The notes under the pieces are model-generated. The model saw only the letters and a program-made list of their open reading frames with translations. It was not told the DNA's origin and ran no database searches. A program made the position numbers and the translations under genes. DNA of 46,827 bases, from assembly GCA_019116145.1 (NCBI GenBank), contig DXCG01000116.1, forward strand, positions 1 to 46,827, written 5' to 3'. This stretch comes from Candidatus Phocaeicola gallistercoris (GTDB lineage Bacteria; Bacteroidota; Bacteroidia; Bacteroidales; Bacteroidaceae). This document shows, one piece after another, positions 17,424 through 24,907 of the stretch (positions are counted from its first letter, which is position 1; every line of letters begins with the position of its first letter).

Positions 17424-18123
17424 TATGGATGAAAAATTAAGTATTTTATTGTGCGAAGACGATGAGAATCTTGGCATGTTGTTAAGAGAATATTTGCAGG
17501 CAAAAGGATATGCTGCAGAATTATTCCCTGATGGTGAGGCTGGGTATAAAGCTTTTTTGAAAAGTAAGTATGATTTGTGTGTGTTGGACGTAATGATGCC
17601 TAAAAAAGATGGTTTCACATTGGCACAGGAAATACGTCAGGCAAATAGTGAAATTCCAATTATTTTTTTAACAGCAAAAACATTGAAGGAAGATATTTTG
17701 GAAGGATTTAAAATTGGTGCTGACGATTATATTACGAAACCGTTTAGTATGGAAGAATTGACGTTCCGTATAGAAGCTATTTTACGTCGTGTACGTGGAA
17801 AACGTAATAAAGAAAGTACAATGTATAAGATTGGAAAATTTACTTTCGATACGCAAAAACAAATTTTAGCAATAGGCGATAAGCAAACAAAATTGACAAC
17901 TAAAGAGTCGGAATTGCTGGGGTTGTTATGTGCACATGCAAATGAAATATTGCAACGTGATTTTGCTCTGAAAACGATTTGGATTGATGATAATTACTTC
18001 AATGCACGTAGTATGGATGTATATATTACAAAACTTCGTAAACATTTGAAAGATGACGATTCGATTGAAATTATCAATATTCATGGAAAGGGATACAAAC
18101 TGATAACTCCCGAACAAGATTGA
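17416..18123 (+). CDS. rprY: Response regulator, OmpR/PhoB type, RprY-like
   Basis: RprY is the DNA-binding partner of RprX. The product is 235 residues from the ATG at 17416; another ATG three codons later (17425) gives MDEKL, the start I recall for Bacteroides RprY, and is equally good. The receiver domain has the acidic pair Asp15-Asp16, the phosphoacceptor Asp58 in CVLDVMMPKKDG and the FLTAKT lysine. A winged-helix output domain follows, with KLTTKESELLGLL and a recognition helix near NARSMDVYITKLRKHL. Its start overlaps the end of rprX by eight bases, so translation is coupled. A perfect palindromic terminator ends the operon. Confidence 0.92.
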   Translation: MNDMDEKLSILLCEDDENLGMLLREYLQAKGYAAELFPDGEAGYKAFLKSKYDLCVLDVMMPKKDGFTLAQEIRQANSEIPIIFLTAKTLKEDILEGFKIGADDYITKPFSMEELTFRIEAILRRVRGKRNKESTMYKIGKFTFDTQKQILAIGDKQTKLTTKESELLGLLCAHANEILQRDFALKTIWIDDNYFNARSMDVYITKLRKHLKDDDSIEIINIHGKGYKLITPEQD

Positions 18124-18124
18124 T

Positions 18125-18157
18125 AAAAAAAGAGCCTGAATTCAGGCTCTTTTTTTA
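18125..18157. terminator. Bidirectional terminator between rprY and the small membrane protein gene
   Basis: The sequence is a near-perfect palindrome with the core AGAGCCTGAATTCAGGCTCT, with an A run on one side and a T run on the other. It can end rprY rightward and the marR unit leftward. The stop codon of the leftward small gene lies inside its T run. Confidence 0.9.
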
Positions 18158-18334
18158 ATTGGTAAATATTTTATTTAAAATAATATATAATATGACCCCG
18201 GCAATAATGAATATCATGGCAAGGCATAATATTTTATTGTTTCCGATGCTCCCCATTGCATAATAGGTTACTAAAATAATGACTCCGATTAGAATTAATA
18301 TAATACCTAGATTTTTAAGGAGTAAAGTTTTCAT
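18155..18334 (-). CDS. Small membrane protein of 59 residues
   Basis: A short complete gene is readable here on the minus strand, from the ATG at 18334 to the TAA at 18155. The product begins MKTLLLKNLGIILILIGVII, has a first hydrophobic helix at about residues 8-25, a short polar turn (GSIGNNK), a second helix at about 33-54, and ends NKIFTN. It has the composition of a two-helix inner-membrane protein and no detectable soluble domain. It lies 50 bases downstream of the MarR gene on the same strand and shares the terminator with rprY, so it is likely co-transcribed with marR. I do not recognise a characterised family. Similar small proteins beside this locus in other Bacteroidales would confirm it. 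Confidence 0.65.
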   Translation of the reverse strand: MKTLLLKNLGIILILIGVIILVTYYAMGSIGNNKILCLAMIFIIAGVILYIILNKIFTN

Positions 18335-18384
18335 GGCTTTTTATTTAAAATCTCTTATGTTGCCGGTAAAATGTAATGTTTGTT

Positions 18385-18831
18385 TTAATTTTGTGTGTTG
18401 GTGAAAATTTTTCGTAATACCCGTTGGCTGATCTCAAGTTCGTCTAAGGTTATTTCTTGTAGTGCTTCTTCCAGAGTTTTATCTGTTACAGGTTTTATTT
18501 TTTCTTTTAGCTTTTTCCCTGTTTCTGTAAGGTGAATTAGATTCGTTCGCTTGTCTTTTATATTGGGTTTTCGCACAACTAGATTTTGTTTTTCCATATT
18601 GTTGATCAGACGGGTTATGCTTGGCTTGTCTTTAAAAGTAATGTTGCATAGTTCTTGTTGGGCAACACCGTCTTTTTCCCATAAAAATAATAAAACAGTC
18701 CATTGTTCAGGAGTAATTTCTATGCCATTTAATCGAAAATTACGGCTTAATTTCCGATTAATGGCAGCAGACACTTTTCCATTTAATATGGCAAATATAA
18801 GTTGTATGTCGAAATCGAAATTTTCTATCAT
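18385..18831 (-). CDS. MarR-family transcriptional regulator
   Basis: The 148-residue product is a winged-helix dimer of the MarR type, which usually represses its own operon and releases DNA on binding a small ligand. The helix-turn-helix lies around residues 58-82 (QQELCNITFKDKPSITRLINNME), and the wing follows with the family pattern KPNIKDKRTNLIHLTETGKKL, including the conserved Asp-x-Arg. N- and C-terminal helices for dimerisation are present. The promoter -7 box and an inverted repeat lie directly upstream, which suggests autoregulation. The downstream gene for a 59-residue membrane protein is a plausible target. It diverges from the ribosomal protein operon, but the two promoters are about 70 bases apart. 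Confidence 0.9.
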   Translation of the reverse strand: MIENFDFDIQLIFAILNGKVSAAINRKLSRNFRLNGIEITPEQWTVLLFLWEKDGVAQQELCNITFKDKPSITRLINNMEKQNLVVRKPNIKDKRTNLIHLTETGKKLKEKIKPVTDKTLEEALQEITLDELEISQRVLRKIFTNTQN

Positions 18832-18836
18832 TTTAA

Positions 18837-18853
18837 ATATTTCTACAAATATA
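18837..18853 (-). promoter_or_regulatory. Candidate MarR operator overlapping the marR -7 box
   Basis: ATATTT-CTAC-AAATAT (18837-18852) is an inverted repeat five bases before the marR ATG. It overlaps the minus-strand -7 box TATATTTG (18846-18853). A repressor bound here would block its own transcription. AT-rich repeats of this size also arise by chance. Confidence 0.45.
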
Positions 18854-18924
18854 AGACTCTTTTGCGGTTCTTTTTATTTGTTCCAGAATTTAATGTAGAT
18901 ATTTTTATAAAATAGGAAGAAAGA

Positions 18925-18955
18925 TTTGTGAATTGGAGAAAAAAGTATAACTTTG
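18925..18955 (+). promoter_or_regulatory. Full-consensus promoter of the rpsF-rpsR-rplI operon
   Basis: TTTG at 18925-18928, a 19-base spacer and TAACTTTG at 18948-18955 match the consensus exactly. The leader to the rpsF ATG is about 40 bases, AT-rich, and shows no obvious S6:S18-binding hairpin. Confidence 0.88.
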
Positions 18956-19000
18956 CACCGCAAATTAAAAACGTAGTATTAATTTAATTAATGAATCAGT

Positions 19001-19348
19001 ATGAATCAATACGAAACCGTTTTCATTTTAACTCCCGTTTTGTCTGACGCACAGATGAAGGAAGCGGTAGACAAGTTTAAAGCTATCCTTGCAGGCGAAG
19101 GTGCGGAGATTATTAATGAAGAAAATTGGGGCTTGAAGAAATTGGCTTATCCTATTCAAAAGAAATCTACAGGATTTTATCAATTGATAGAGTTTAAGGC
19201 AGACCCTTCAGTCATTGAGAAATTGGAAGTAAACTTCCGTCGTGATGAGCGTGTTATCCGTTTCTTAACATTTAAGATGGATAAGTATGCTGTTGAATAT
19301 GCAGCTAAAAGAAGAAGTATTAAATCAACTAAAAAGGAGGAAAATTAA
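19001..19348 (+). CDS. rpsF: 30S ribosomal protein S6
   Basis: bS6 binds the central domain of 16S rRNA together with bS18. The 115-residue product opens with the standard [12 protein letters not shown], and the central [16 protein letters not shown] and [12 protein letters not shown] segments are typical. The basic tail [13 protein letters not shown] is normal for the order. Another ATG ten bases upstream sits in a different frame within a repeated ATGAATCA sequence and is not used. No Shine-Dalgarno sequence precedes this gene, unlike the next two. rpsR starts two bases after its stop. Confidence 0.97.
   Translation: MNQYETVFILTPVLSDAQMKEAVDKFKAILAGEGAEIINEENWGLKKLAYPIQKKSTGFYQLIEFKADPSVIEKLEVNFRRDERVIRFLTFKMDKYAVEYAAKRRSIKSTKKEEN
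19335..19340 (+). promoter_or_regulatory. Strong Shine-Dalgarno site of rpsR
   Basis: A perfect AGGAGG lies ten bases before the rpsR ATG, inside the last codons of rpsF. Such a match is rare in this lineage, where most genes start without one. Confidence 0.8.
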
Positions 19349-19350
19349 TC

Positions 19351-19620
19351 ATGGCACAGCAACAATCGGAAATCAGATATTTAACTCCACCTTCGGTAGA
19401 TACGAAGAAAAAGAAATATTGTCGTTTTAAGAAAAACGGTATTAAGTACATTGATTATAAAGACCCGGAATTTTTAAAGAAGTTCTTGAATGAGCAAGGA
19501 AAAATCCTTCCTCGTCGTATAACTGGTACTTCATTAAAATATCAGCGTCGTGTGGCACAGGCTGTGAAAAGAGCGCGTCATTTGGCTTTGTTGCCTTATG
19601 TAACCGATATGATGAAATAA
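19351..19620 (+). CDS. rpsR: 30S ribosomal protein S18
   Basis: bS18 pairs with bS6 on the 30S platform. The 89-residue product has a short acidic-neutral extension, then the conserved core: [24 protein letters not shown], the [12 protein letters not shown] motif and the basic helix [20 protein letters not shown]. The length and all core motifs are normal. In Bacteroidota, S18 together with S21 and S6 is reported to cover the anti-Shine-Dalgarno tail of 16S rRNA, so the strong Shine-Dalgarno sequence ahead of this gene could report on free tails (see findings). It is co-transcribed with rpsF and rplI. Confidence 0.97.
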   Translation: MAQQQSEIRYLTPPSVDTKKKKYCRFKKNGIKYIDYKDPEFLKKFLNEQGKILPRRITGTSLKYQRRVAQAVKRARHLALLPYVTDMMK

Positions 19621-19625
19621 TAAGT

Positions 19626-19632
19626 AAGGAGG
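19626..19632 (+). promoter_or_regulatory. Strong Shine-Dalgarno site of rplI
   Basis: AAGGAGG ends eight bases before the rplI ATG, at ideal spacing, and lies in the 20-base gap after rpsR. Confidence 0.78.
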
Positions 19633-19640
19633 AATAAGTT

Positions 19641-20087
19641 ATGGAAATTATTTTGAAAGAAGACGTAGTAAACTTAGGCTACAAGAATGATATTGTAACT
19701 GTTAAGTCTGGTTATGGTCGTAATTATCTTATTCCGACAGGTAAGGCAGTTATTGCTTCTCCGGCAGCAAAAAAAATGTTGGCAGAAGAGTTGAAACAAC
19801 GTGCTCATAAGTTGGAAAAAATTAAGAAAGATGCTGAAGCTCTTGCAGAATCCTTAAAAGATGTCGCTCTTACTATTCCTACAAAGGTTAGTGCAACGGG
19901 GGCTATTTATGGATCGGTTGGTAGTATTCAAGTTGCAGATGAATTGGCTAAGTTAGGTCATACTATAGACCGTAAGATGATTGTTGTTAAGGGTCAAGTT
20001 AAGGAGGTTGGTCATTACAAAGCTGTTATCAGACTTCATAAGGAAGTGTCTGTTGAAATTCCTTTCGAAGTTGTAGCGGAAGCTTAA
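19641..20087 (+). CDS. rplI: 50S ribosomal protein L9
   Basis: bL9 binds 23S rRNA near the base of the L1 stalk and extends from the ribosome by a long helix. The 148-residue product has the N-terminal rRNA-binding domain with MEIILKEDVVNLGYKNDIVTVKSGYGRNYLIPTG-type sequence, the long charged connecting helix (about residues 42-75), and the C-terminal domain with SVGSIQVADEL and the ending HKEVSVEIPFEVVAEA. It is a full-length member of the family. It is the last gene of the operon, followed by a strong terminator. Confidence 0.97.
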   Translation: MEIILKEDVVNLGYKNDIVTVKSGYGRNYLIPTGKAVIASPAAKKMLAEELKQRAHKLEKIKKDAEALAESLKDVALTIPTKVSATGAIYGSVGSIQVADELAKLGHTIDRKMIVVKGQVKEVGHYKAVIRLHKEVSVEIPFEVVAEA

Positions 20088-20113
20088 TTATAGGTCTGTA
20101 AATACTTTTGTAT

Positions 20114-20155
20114 AAGCCCCGACAGAAAATTTTTCTGTTCGGGGTTCTTTTTTTC
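20114..20155 (+). terminator. Intrinsic terminator of the rpsF-rpsR-rplI operon
   Basis: AGCCCCGACAGAAAA pairs with TTTTCTGTTCGGGGTT, with a G-T wobble, followed by a run of seven T residues. Confidence 0.92.
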
Positions 20156-20397
20156 TTAAAAAGAAAATTTATTTATTCAACATGTTTTTCTATTTGAAAA
20201 AAATATATACATTTACAATCCAGTATCTTTATTGAATTTTTGGATAATCTGCTCATGTATGTGAGATGGATGGTGCTTGTAGATGCAACATATTATAAAA
20301 CATGAGTTTGGATGTTGTTATATGGGTAGATTATTGTATAGCCGGAGGAAAATTTCTTTGATAAGATATTAAAAATAACCTTTAAAATTTTTGTATT

Positions 20398-20706
20398 ATG
20401 GAAACAACAGAAAACAGTAATCAAAATCAAAGACCATTACAGCAAACTGTAATAGTGCAACAAGATCAGAAAAAGTCAAATGGGATAGGAACAGCAGGAT
20501 TCGTATTGGCGTTGTTGGGACTTTTTTTAAGTTGGGTACCATTTTTAGGATGGCTTCTTTGGCTCTTAGGAGTAGTATTTTCTGCTATAGGAGTTTTTCG
20601 TGTGCCACGAGGATTGGCGATTGCGGGTTTGTGTATTAGTTTTATTGGATTGATTATTCTAATACTTGTTGCCGGTGCATTGTTTACAGCTATTGCTGCT
20701 TTTTAA
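20398..20706 (+). CDS. DUF4190-like small membrane protein
   Basis: The 102-residue product has a polar, Gln-rich N-terminus of about 28 residues without a signal peptide. Two long hydrophobic hairpin helices follow: TAGFVLALLGLFLSWVPFLGW and LAIAGLCISFIGLIILIL. The GIGTAGFVLALLG start and the RGLAIAGLCIS repeat of the same pattern are typical of DUF4190 proteins, which have no established biochemical role. It is monocistronic: about 240 bases without a gene precede it and a terminator follows. A short GGAGG-like sequence is present in the leader but about 50 bases away from the start, too far to act as a ribosome-binding site. Confidence 0.75.
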   Translation: METTENSNQNQRPLQQTVIVQQDQKKSNGIGTAGFVLALLGLFLSWVPFLGWLLWLLGVVFSAIGVFRVPRGLAIAGLCISFIGLIILILVAGALFTAIAAF

Positions 20707-20743
20707 AAAAGTGGTAATATAATTGTATATTGGATAATATTGG

Positions 20744-20806
20744 AAAACCTACTTACTTGTTTGGGGGTATGTTCATATCTTCGAGAAACAAGTGAGTGGG
20801 TTTTTT
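20744..20806 (+). terminator. Intrinsic terminator after the DUF4190 gene
   Basis: An AAACCTACTTACTTGTTT arm (within 20744-20762) pairs with AAACAAGTGAGTGGGTTTT, using G-T wobbles, across a 23-base loop and is followed by six T residues. The following 170 bases hold no gene. Confidence 0.8.
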
Positions 20807-20980
20807 CTTTAAATATTTATAGAACCAATGTTTATGGATATCATGAAAGGTTTATTTATCTGTAGATATGCTACGAAACATGTGTACGTTTTAAAAAAAA
20901 GCGATATAATAATGGGGAATATGTAAAGAGAAAAAGATTTTATGCTTTGGGAAAAGAAAAGACTTGAATAGTCTGGTCAT

Positions 20981-21016
20981 AAAAAAAGTCTGTAGTGCTT
21001 ATGCACAGCAGACTTT
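20981..21016 (-). terminator. Intrinsic terminator of the small lipoprotein gene
   Basis: Read on the minus strand, AAAGTCTGCTGTGC pairs with GCACTACAGACTTT, with one internal mismatch region, and ends in seven T residues. It lies 24 bases after the lipoprotein stop. Confidence 0.85.
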
Positions 21017-21039
21017 CAATTCTCTCAATGTCGTCTGAA

Positions 21040-21234
21040 TTATTCAGCAACAACTGTAGAATCAGTTGCAACAACAGTTGAATCTTCAGCTACAGGAGCA
21101 GCTTCTTCTACTACAGTAGTTTCTTCAACAGCAGTTGAATCTGCAGATACTGTTTCATTGTTTGCTGCTTTGTTTCCGCAAGAAGCGAAAGAAATAGCAG
21201 CGAATGCTACGAATAAAAATACTAATTTTTTCAT
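21040..21234 (-). CDS. Small acidic lipoprotein with low-complexity tail
   Basis: The 64-residue product has a clear lipoprotein signal: MKK, a hydrophobic stretch, and a lipobox FASC with the modified cysteine at residue 19. The mature 46 residues are almost entirely Ala, Val, Glu, Thr, Ser and Asp, with repeated DSTVV and DSTAV units and only a single Lys in the mature chain. Nothing suggests a folded catalytic domain. It has its own -7 box and its own strong terminator and stands alone between rightward genes. Small secreted proteins of this kind are common and often abundant in Bacteroidales, but I know of no assigned function. Confidence 0.8.
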   Translation of the reverse strand: MKKLVFLFVAFAAISFASCGNKAANNETVSADSTAVEETTVVEEAAPVAEDSTVVATDSTVVAE

Positions 21235-21286
21235 TTTCTTTGCTTTTTTTAATCTGTAATACTTAGGTTTTTCTCTTAAAACGCTG

Positions 21287-21294
21287 CAAAGATA
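21287..21294 (-). promoter_or_regulatory. Candidate -7 box of the small lipoprotein gene
   Basis: On the minus strand this reads TATCTTTG, an exact match, about 52 bases before the lipoprotein ATG. No TTTG lies at the right distance upstream. Confidence 0.5.
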
Positions 21295-21468
21295 TGTACT
21301 TTTTTAATATGTTGTTCTTTTTAGATAAGTTTTTTGCAAAAAAATATGTTTAAAAATATATTTCTTTATCATTTTTTGCGAAAGGCTTTTTGGTTGATAT
21401 AAGAAAGTTTGTGAGGAAGTTTGAGAGGAAACAAAATATTTATCTTATATATTTAGAGAAGAATTGTG

Positions 21469-21476
21469 TAACTTTG
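21469..21476 (+). promoter_or_regulatory. Candidate -7 box of mtaB
   Basis: TAACTTTG is an exact match and ends 21 bases before the mtaB ATG at 21498. This placement also argues against the longer in-frame N-terminus. No clear -33 element is seen. Confidence 0.55.
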
Positions 21477-21497
21477 CCCACTAATAGAAGGAAAAAT

Positions 21498-22823
21498 ATG
21501 ATTGATTCAAGTTTTTTACAGAATAAAAAGGCCGTATATTATACTTTAGGATGTAAATTGAATTTTGCAGAAACTTCAACTATTGGGAAAGCACTGAAAG
21601 CGGTGGGGGTGCATACGGTACAAGAAGGTGAGAAAGCCGATATTTGTATTATCAATACGTGCTCTGTGACGGAAATGGCTGATAAGAAATGTAGGCAGAT
21701 TATTCATCGGTTGGTGAAAGAACATCCATCGGCTTTTGTCGTTGTAACAGGTTGTTATGCACAATTGAAACCGGATGATGTTATGGCGATTGATGGGGTA
21801 GACCTTGTATTGGGTGCAGAGCAAAAAGGTGATTTGATAAATTATTTGCTGAAAATGGATGAGTTCTCCTGTGGGAAAGCTGTAACAACTCCGGCGAAAA
21901 ATATTCGGAAATTTGTTCCTTCTTGTTCGCGAGGAGACCGTACCCGCTATTTTTTGAAGGTGCAAGACGGATGTGATTATTTCTGCTCTTATTGTACAAT
22001 TCCTTTTGCTCGTGGGAGAAGTAGAAATGGATCTATTGCAGATTTGGTGCATCAGGCGCGGCAGGTAGCCGAAGAAGGCGGCAAAGAAATTGTGTTGACA
22101 GGTGTGAATATTGGTGATTTTGGAAAAACAACCGGAGAAAGTTTGTTAAGTCTTCTGAAGCAATTGGACGAAGTGGAAGGTATAGAGCGATACCGTATAT
22201 CTTCTATTGAACCCGATTTGTTGACCGATGAAATCATCGCCTTCGTATCTCAATCGCGGCATTTTATGCCCCATTTCCATATTCCTTTACAGTCGGGGAG
22301 TGATGCTGTATTGAAATTAATGCGCAGACGTTACGACACAAATCTGTTTGCAGAAAAAATTAAACGTATAAAAGAATTAATGCCAGATGCATTTATTGGT
22401 GTCGATGTAATAGTGGGAACACGCGGTGAAACTTCTGAATATTTTGAGCAGACATATTGTTTCCTTAAAGGATTGCCTGTTTCGCAGTTGCATGTCTTTA
22501 GTTATTCAGAACGTCCGGGGACGCAGGCTTTGAAAATCGATTATATTGTTCCGCAAGAAATTAAACATGAGAGAAGTCAACGTTTGTTAGCACTTTCTGA
22601 AGAAAAGACGAAGGCATTTTATGAGAAATATGAGGGCAAAAATGCCATTGTTTTGGTAGAACATGCTAAGCCGGGTGCATTGATGCATGGTTTTACTGCC
22701 AATTATATCCGGGTAGAGTTAGATTGTAATACAATGTCACTCGATAATCAGTTGGTTTGTGTTAAGTTAGGTGCGTTCAATGGCGATCGAACTGCATTGA
22801 AAGCTGTTATTATGGATAAGTGA
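21498..22823 (+). CDS. mtaB: tRNA t6A37 methylthiotransferase MtaB
   Basis: MtaB is a radical SAM enzyme that adds a methylthio group to t6A37, forming ms2t6A in tRNAs such as tRNA-Lys. The 441-residue product has the N-terminal UPF0004 domain starting YYTLGCKLNFAET with the first cluster cysteines (also in NTCSVTEMADKK and VVTGCYAQ). The radical SAM motif CDYFCSYCTIPFARGRSRN follows, and a C-terminal TRAM-like domain completes it. The TLGCKLNFAET signature distinguishes MtaB from MiaB and RimO. An in-frame extension of 36 codons covers the promoter and is rejected. TsaC at 533 supplies the precursor modification. The GT2 gene begins three bases after the stop. Confidence 0.93.
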   Translation: MIDSSFLQNKKAVYYTLGCKLNFAETSTIGKALKAVGVHTVQEGEKADICIINTCSVTEMADKKCRQIIHRLVKEHPSAFVVVTGCYAQLKPDDVMAIDGVDLVLGAEQKGDLINYLLKMDEFSCGKAVTTPAKNIRKFVPSCSRGDRTRYFLKVQDGCDYFCSYCTIPFARGRSRNGSIADLVHQARQVAEEGGKEIVLTGVNIGDFGKTTGESLLSLLKQLDEVEGIERYRISSIEPDLLTDEIIAFVSQSRHFMPHFHIPLQSGSDAVLKLMRRRYDTNLFAEKIKRIKELMPDAFIGVDVIVGTRGETSEYFEQTYCFLKGLPVSQLHVFSYSERPGTQALKIDYIVPQEIKHERSQRLLALSEEKTKAFYEKYEGKNAIVLVEHAKPGALMHGFTANYIRVELDCNTMSLDNQLVCVKLGAFNGDRTALKAVIMDK

Positions 22824-22826
22824 ACG

Positions 22827-23843
22827 ATGAAAGTAGCGGTTGTTATTTTAAATTGGAATGGTTCCGAAATGTTGCGTCGGTTCTTACCTTCTGTGGTACA
22901 ATATTCATCATTGGAAAATGTTGAGATATGTGTTGCCGATAATGCTTCGTCAGATGATTCCTGTTCTATTGTCGCACATGATTTCCCTATGGTGCGGTTG
23001 ATTCGTCTTGATCGGAATTATGGCTTTGCCGAGGGGTATAACCGGGCTTTGTCCCAGATAGAATCGGAGTACGTAGTTTTGTTGAATAGTGACGTAGAAG
23101 TGACCGAAGGGTGGCTTGAAACAATGGTGGATTATATGGATGCGCATACTGATGTCGTGGCGTGTCAGCCTAAGGTGCTAAGTTGGTCAGAACGGGACAG
23201 CTTCGAGTATGCCGGTGCTTGCGGGGGATATATAGATAGGTATGGATATCCTTTTTGTCGTGGGCGCATATTCAATGTAATAGAAAAAGATAAGGGACAA
23301 TACGATTCTATACGATCTGTCTTTTGGACTACAGGTGCAGCATTGTTCATGCGGCTGGCGGCATATCGTGCAGTTGGGGGGCTTGATAGCCGTTTTTTTG
23401 CCCACATGGAAGAAATAGATATGTGTTGGCGTTTGCGGAGCCGTGGCATGCAGTTGGTTTGTATACCACAAAGTGTGGTTTATCATGTAGGAGGCGGGAC
23501 TTTAAATAAAGAAAGTCCATATAAAACATTTTTAAATTTCCGGAATAATCTGCTGATGTTATATAAAAATTTGCCTCAACATGAATTGAATGTTGTACTT
23601 CGGGTGCGTAAATATTTGGATTTCCTTGCAGCAATGCTCTTTTTACTGCAAGGAAACTGGTTGAATGCAAAAGCTGTTTTTCGTGCAAGGAAAGAATTTG
23701 GGCGTATGCAGGTCGATTTTAAGCAAGACAGGTTGGAAAATCTTTCTAAGGCTACAATGGGAAACATACCGGAACGTTATTCTTTCAGTATTATATGGCA
23801 ATCGAAAATAAAGTGCCGACGTTTCTTTTCTTTGTTGAAATGA
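22827..23843 (+). CDS. Glycosyltransferase family 2
   Basis: The 338-residue product has a GT-A fold typical of GT2 enzymes. It starts VAVVILNWNGSEMLRRFLPSV, has the nucleotide-binding ADNASSDDS segment, the DXD-like LNSDVEV, and later the RLAAYRAVGGLDSRFFAHMEEIDMCWR-type acceptor region with the catalytic-base pattern EEID. The C-terminal 70 residues contain a possible membrane-associated helix near FLAAMLFLLQ. The family resembles rhamnosyltransferases of cell-surface polysaccharide assembly. Substrates cannot be read from sequence, and the neighbours (mtaB, folD) do not define a polysaccharide cluster, so it may be a housekeeping surface-glycan enzyme. Confidence 0.88.
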   Translation: MKVAVVILNWNGSEMLRRFLPSVVQYSSLENVEICVADNASSDDSCSIVAHDFPMVRLIRLDRNYGFAEGYNRALSQIESEYVVLLNSDVEVTEGWLETMVDYMDAHTDVVACQPKVLSWSERDSFEYAGACGGYIDRYGYPFCRGRIFNVIEKDKGQYDSIRSVFWTTGAALFMRLAAYRAVGGLDSRFFAHMEEIDMCWRLRSRGMQLVCIPQSVVYHVGGGTLNKESPYKTFLNFRNNLLMLYKNLPQHELNVVLRVRKYLDFLAAMLFLLQGNWLNAKAVFRARKEFGRMQVDFKQDRLENLSKATMGNIPERYSFSIIWQSKIKCRRFFSLLK

Positions 23844-23920
23844 ATGGTATTTGTAGCAGGAATGTACGTTAATAAATAATAAACAAATGTTTACAATGCT
23901 GATACTCAAAAGCAAAATGG

Positions 23921-23928
23921 TACTTTTG
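23921..23928 (+). promoter_or_regulatory. Candidate -7 box of folD
   Basis: TACTTTTG is an exact match, 39 bases before the folD ATG. No -33 partner is clear. Confidence 0.5.
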
Positions 23929-23967
23929 TTTAAAGGATAAAATAATTAAATAAAATTTGTAAGCTAT

Positions 23968-24849
23968 ATGGAATTAATCGATGGAAAAGCAATATCTCAG
24001 CAGATTAAGCAAGAAATTGCAGAAGAGGTAGCTGAAATCGTTGCAAATGGAGGAAAGCGCCCTCACTTGGCTGCTATATTGGTTGGGCACGATGGTGGCA
24101 GTGAAACCTATGTGGCCAATAAAGTAAAAGCATGTGAAGTATGTGGCTTTAAATCTACTTTAATTCGTTATGAAGACGATGTTACGGAGGAAGAATTGTT
24201 GTCGAAAGTGCAACAACTGAATGAAGACCCGGATATCGATGGGTTTATTGTCCAGTTACCATTGCCCAAGCATATTTCAGAACAGAAAATAATAGAAACA
24301 ATTGATTATAAGAAAGATGTAGATGGTTTTCATCCGATAAATGTTGGGCGTATGGCTATCGGTTTGCCTTGTTATATTTCTGCTACCCCCAATGGCATAT
24401 TGGAATTGTTGAAGCGTTATCATATTGAGACGCAAGGAAAGAAATGTGTTATTTTGGGACGTAGTAATATTGTGGGAAAGCCCATGGCAATGCTGATGAT
24501 GCAGAAAGCCTGTCCGGGAGATGCTACAGTAACCGTATGTCATAGCAGAAGTAAAAACCTTGTGAAAGAATGCCAAGAGGCGGATATTATTATTGCAGCT
24601 ATGGGACAGCCTAATTTTGTTAAAGCAGATATGGTAAAGGACGGTGCTGTAATTATTGATGTAGGAACAACGCGCGTCCCGGATGCTTCTAAAAAGTCGG
24701 GATTTAAATTGACTGGGGATGTTAAATTCGATGAGGTTGCTCCTAAATGTTCATATATAACTCCTGTGCCGGGTGGTGTGGGACCTATGACTATTGTTTC
24801 TTTAATGAAAAATACCTTGTTGGCTGGTAAGAAAGCTATTTATCGTTGA
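23968..24849 (+). CDS. folD: Methylene-tetrahydrofolate dehydrogenase / cyclohydrolase
   Basis: FolD interconverts 5,10-methylene-THF, 5,10-methenyl-THF and 10-formyl-THF, feeding purine synthesis and the formylation by Fmt. The 293-residue product has the catalytic Tyr and Lys in [15 protein letters not shown] (near residues 49-63), the [13 protein letters not shown] signature, the dinucleotide-binding [17 protein letters not shown], and the C-terminal [17 protein letters not shown]. All family motifs are intact. It has its own promoter box and a hairpin after the stop. Confidence 0.97.
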   Translation: MELIDGKAISQQIKQEIAEEVAEIVANGGKRPHLAAILVGHDGGSETYVANKVKACEVCGFKSTLIRYEDDVTEEELLSKVQQLNEDPDIDGFIVQLPLPKHISEQKIIETIDYKKDVDGFHPINVGRMAIGLPCYISATPNGILELLKRYHIETQGKKCVILGRSNIVGKPMAMLMMQKACPGDATVTVCHSRSKNLVKECQEADIIIAAMGQPNFVKADMVKDGAVIIDVGTTRVPDASKKSGFKLTGDVKFDEVAPKCSYITPVPGGVGPMTIVSLMKNTLLAGKKAIYR

Positions 24850-24855
24850 TCTGCC

Positions 24856-24891
24856 AAACTTCCTCTCGTTTTTTTTCAAGAGAGGAAGTTT
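24856..24891 (+). terminator. Probable terminator after folD
   Basis: AAACTTCCTCTC pairs perfectly with GAGAGGAAGTTT across a T-rich loop. The T tail after the stem is weak and interrupted by A residues, so some read-through into the CapA-like gene 16 bases later is likely. Confidence 0.65.
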
Positions 24892-24907
24892 ATTTATATA
24901 TAAACTT

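Noticed and set aside
18956-19000. S6:S18-binding autoregulatory hairpin in the rpsF leader
   Set aside because: The leader is short and AT-rich and I could not draw a stable stem with the expected CCG bulge.
18991-19010. Repeated ATGAATCA at the rpsF start as two alternative starts
   Set aside because: The first ATG is ten bases upstream and in a different frame that reads away from S6.
21576-22052. 158-codon minus-strand frame inside mtaB
   Set aside because: Antisense to the radical SAM core of mtaB, with an unusual composition rich in His, Ile and Ser.
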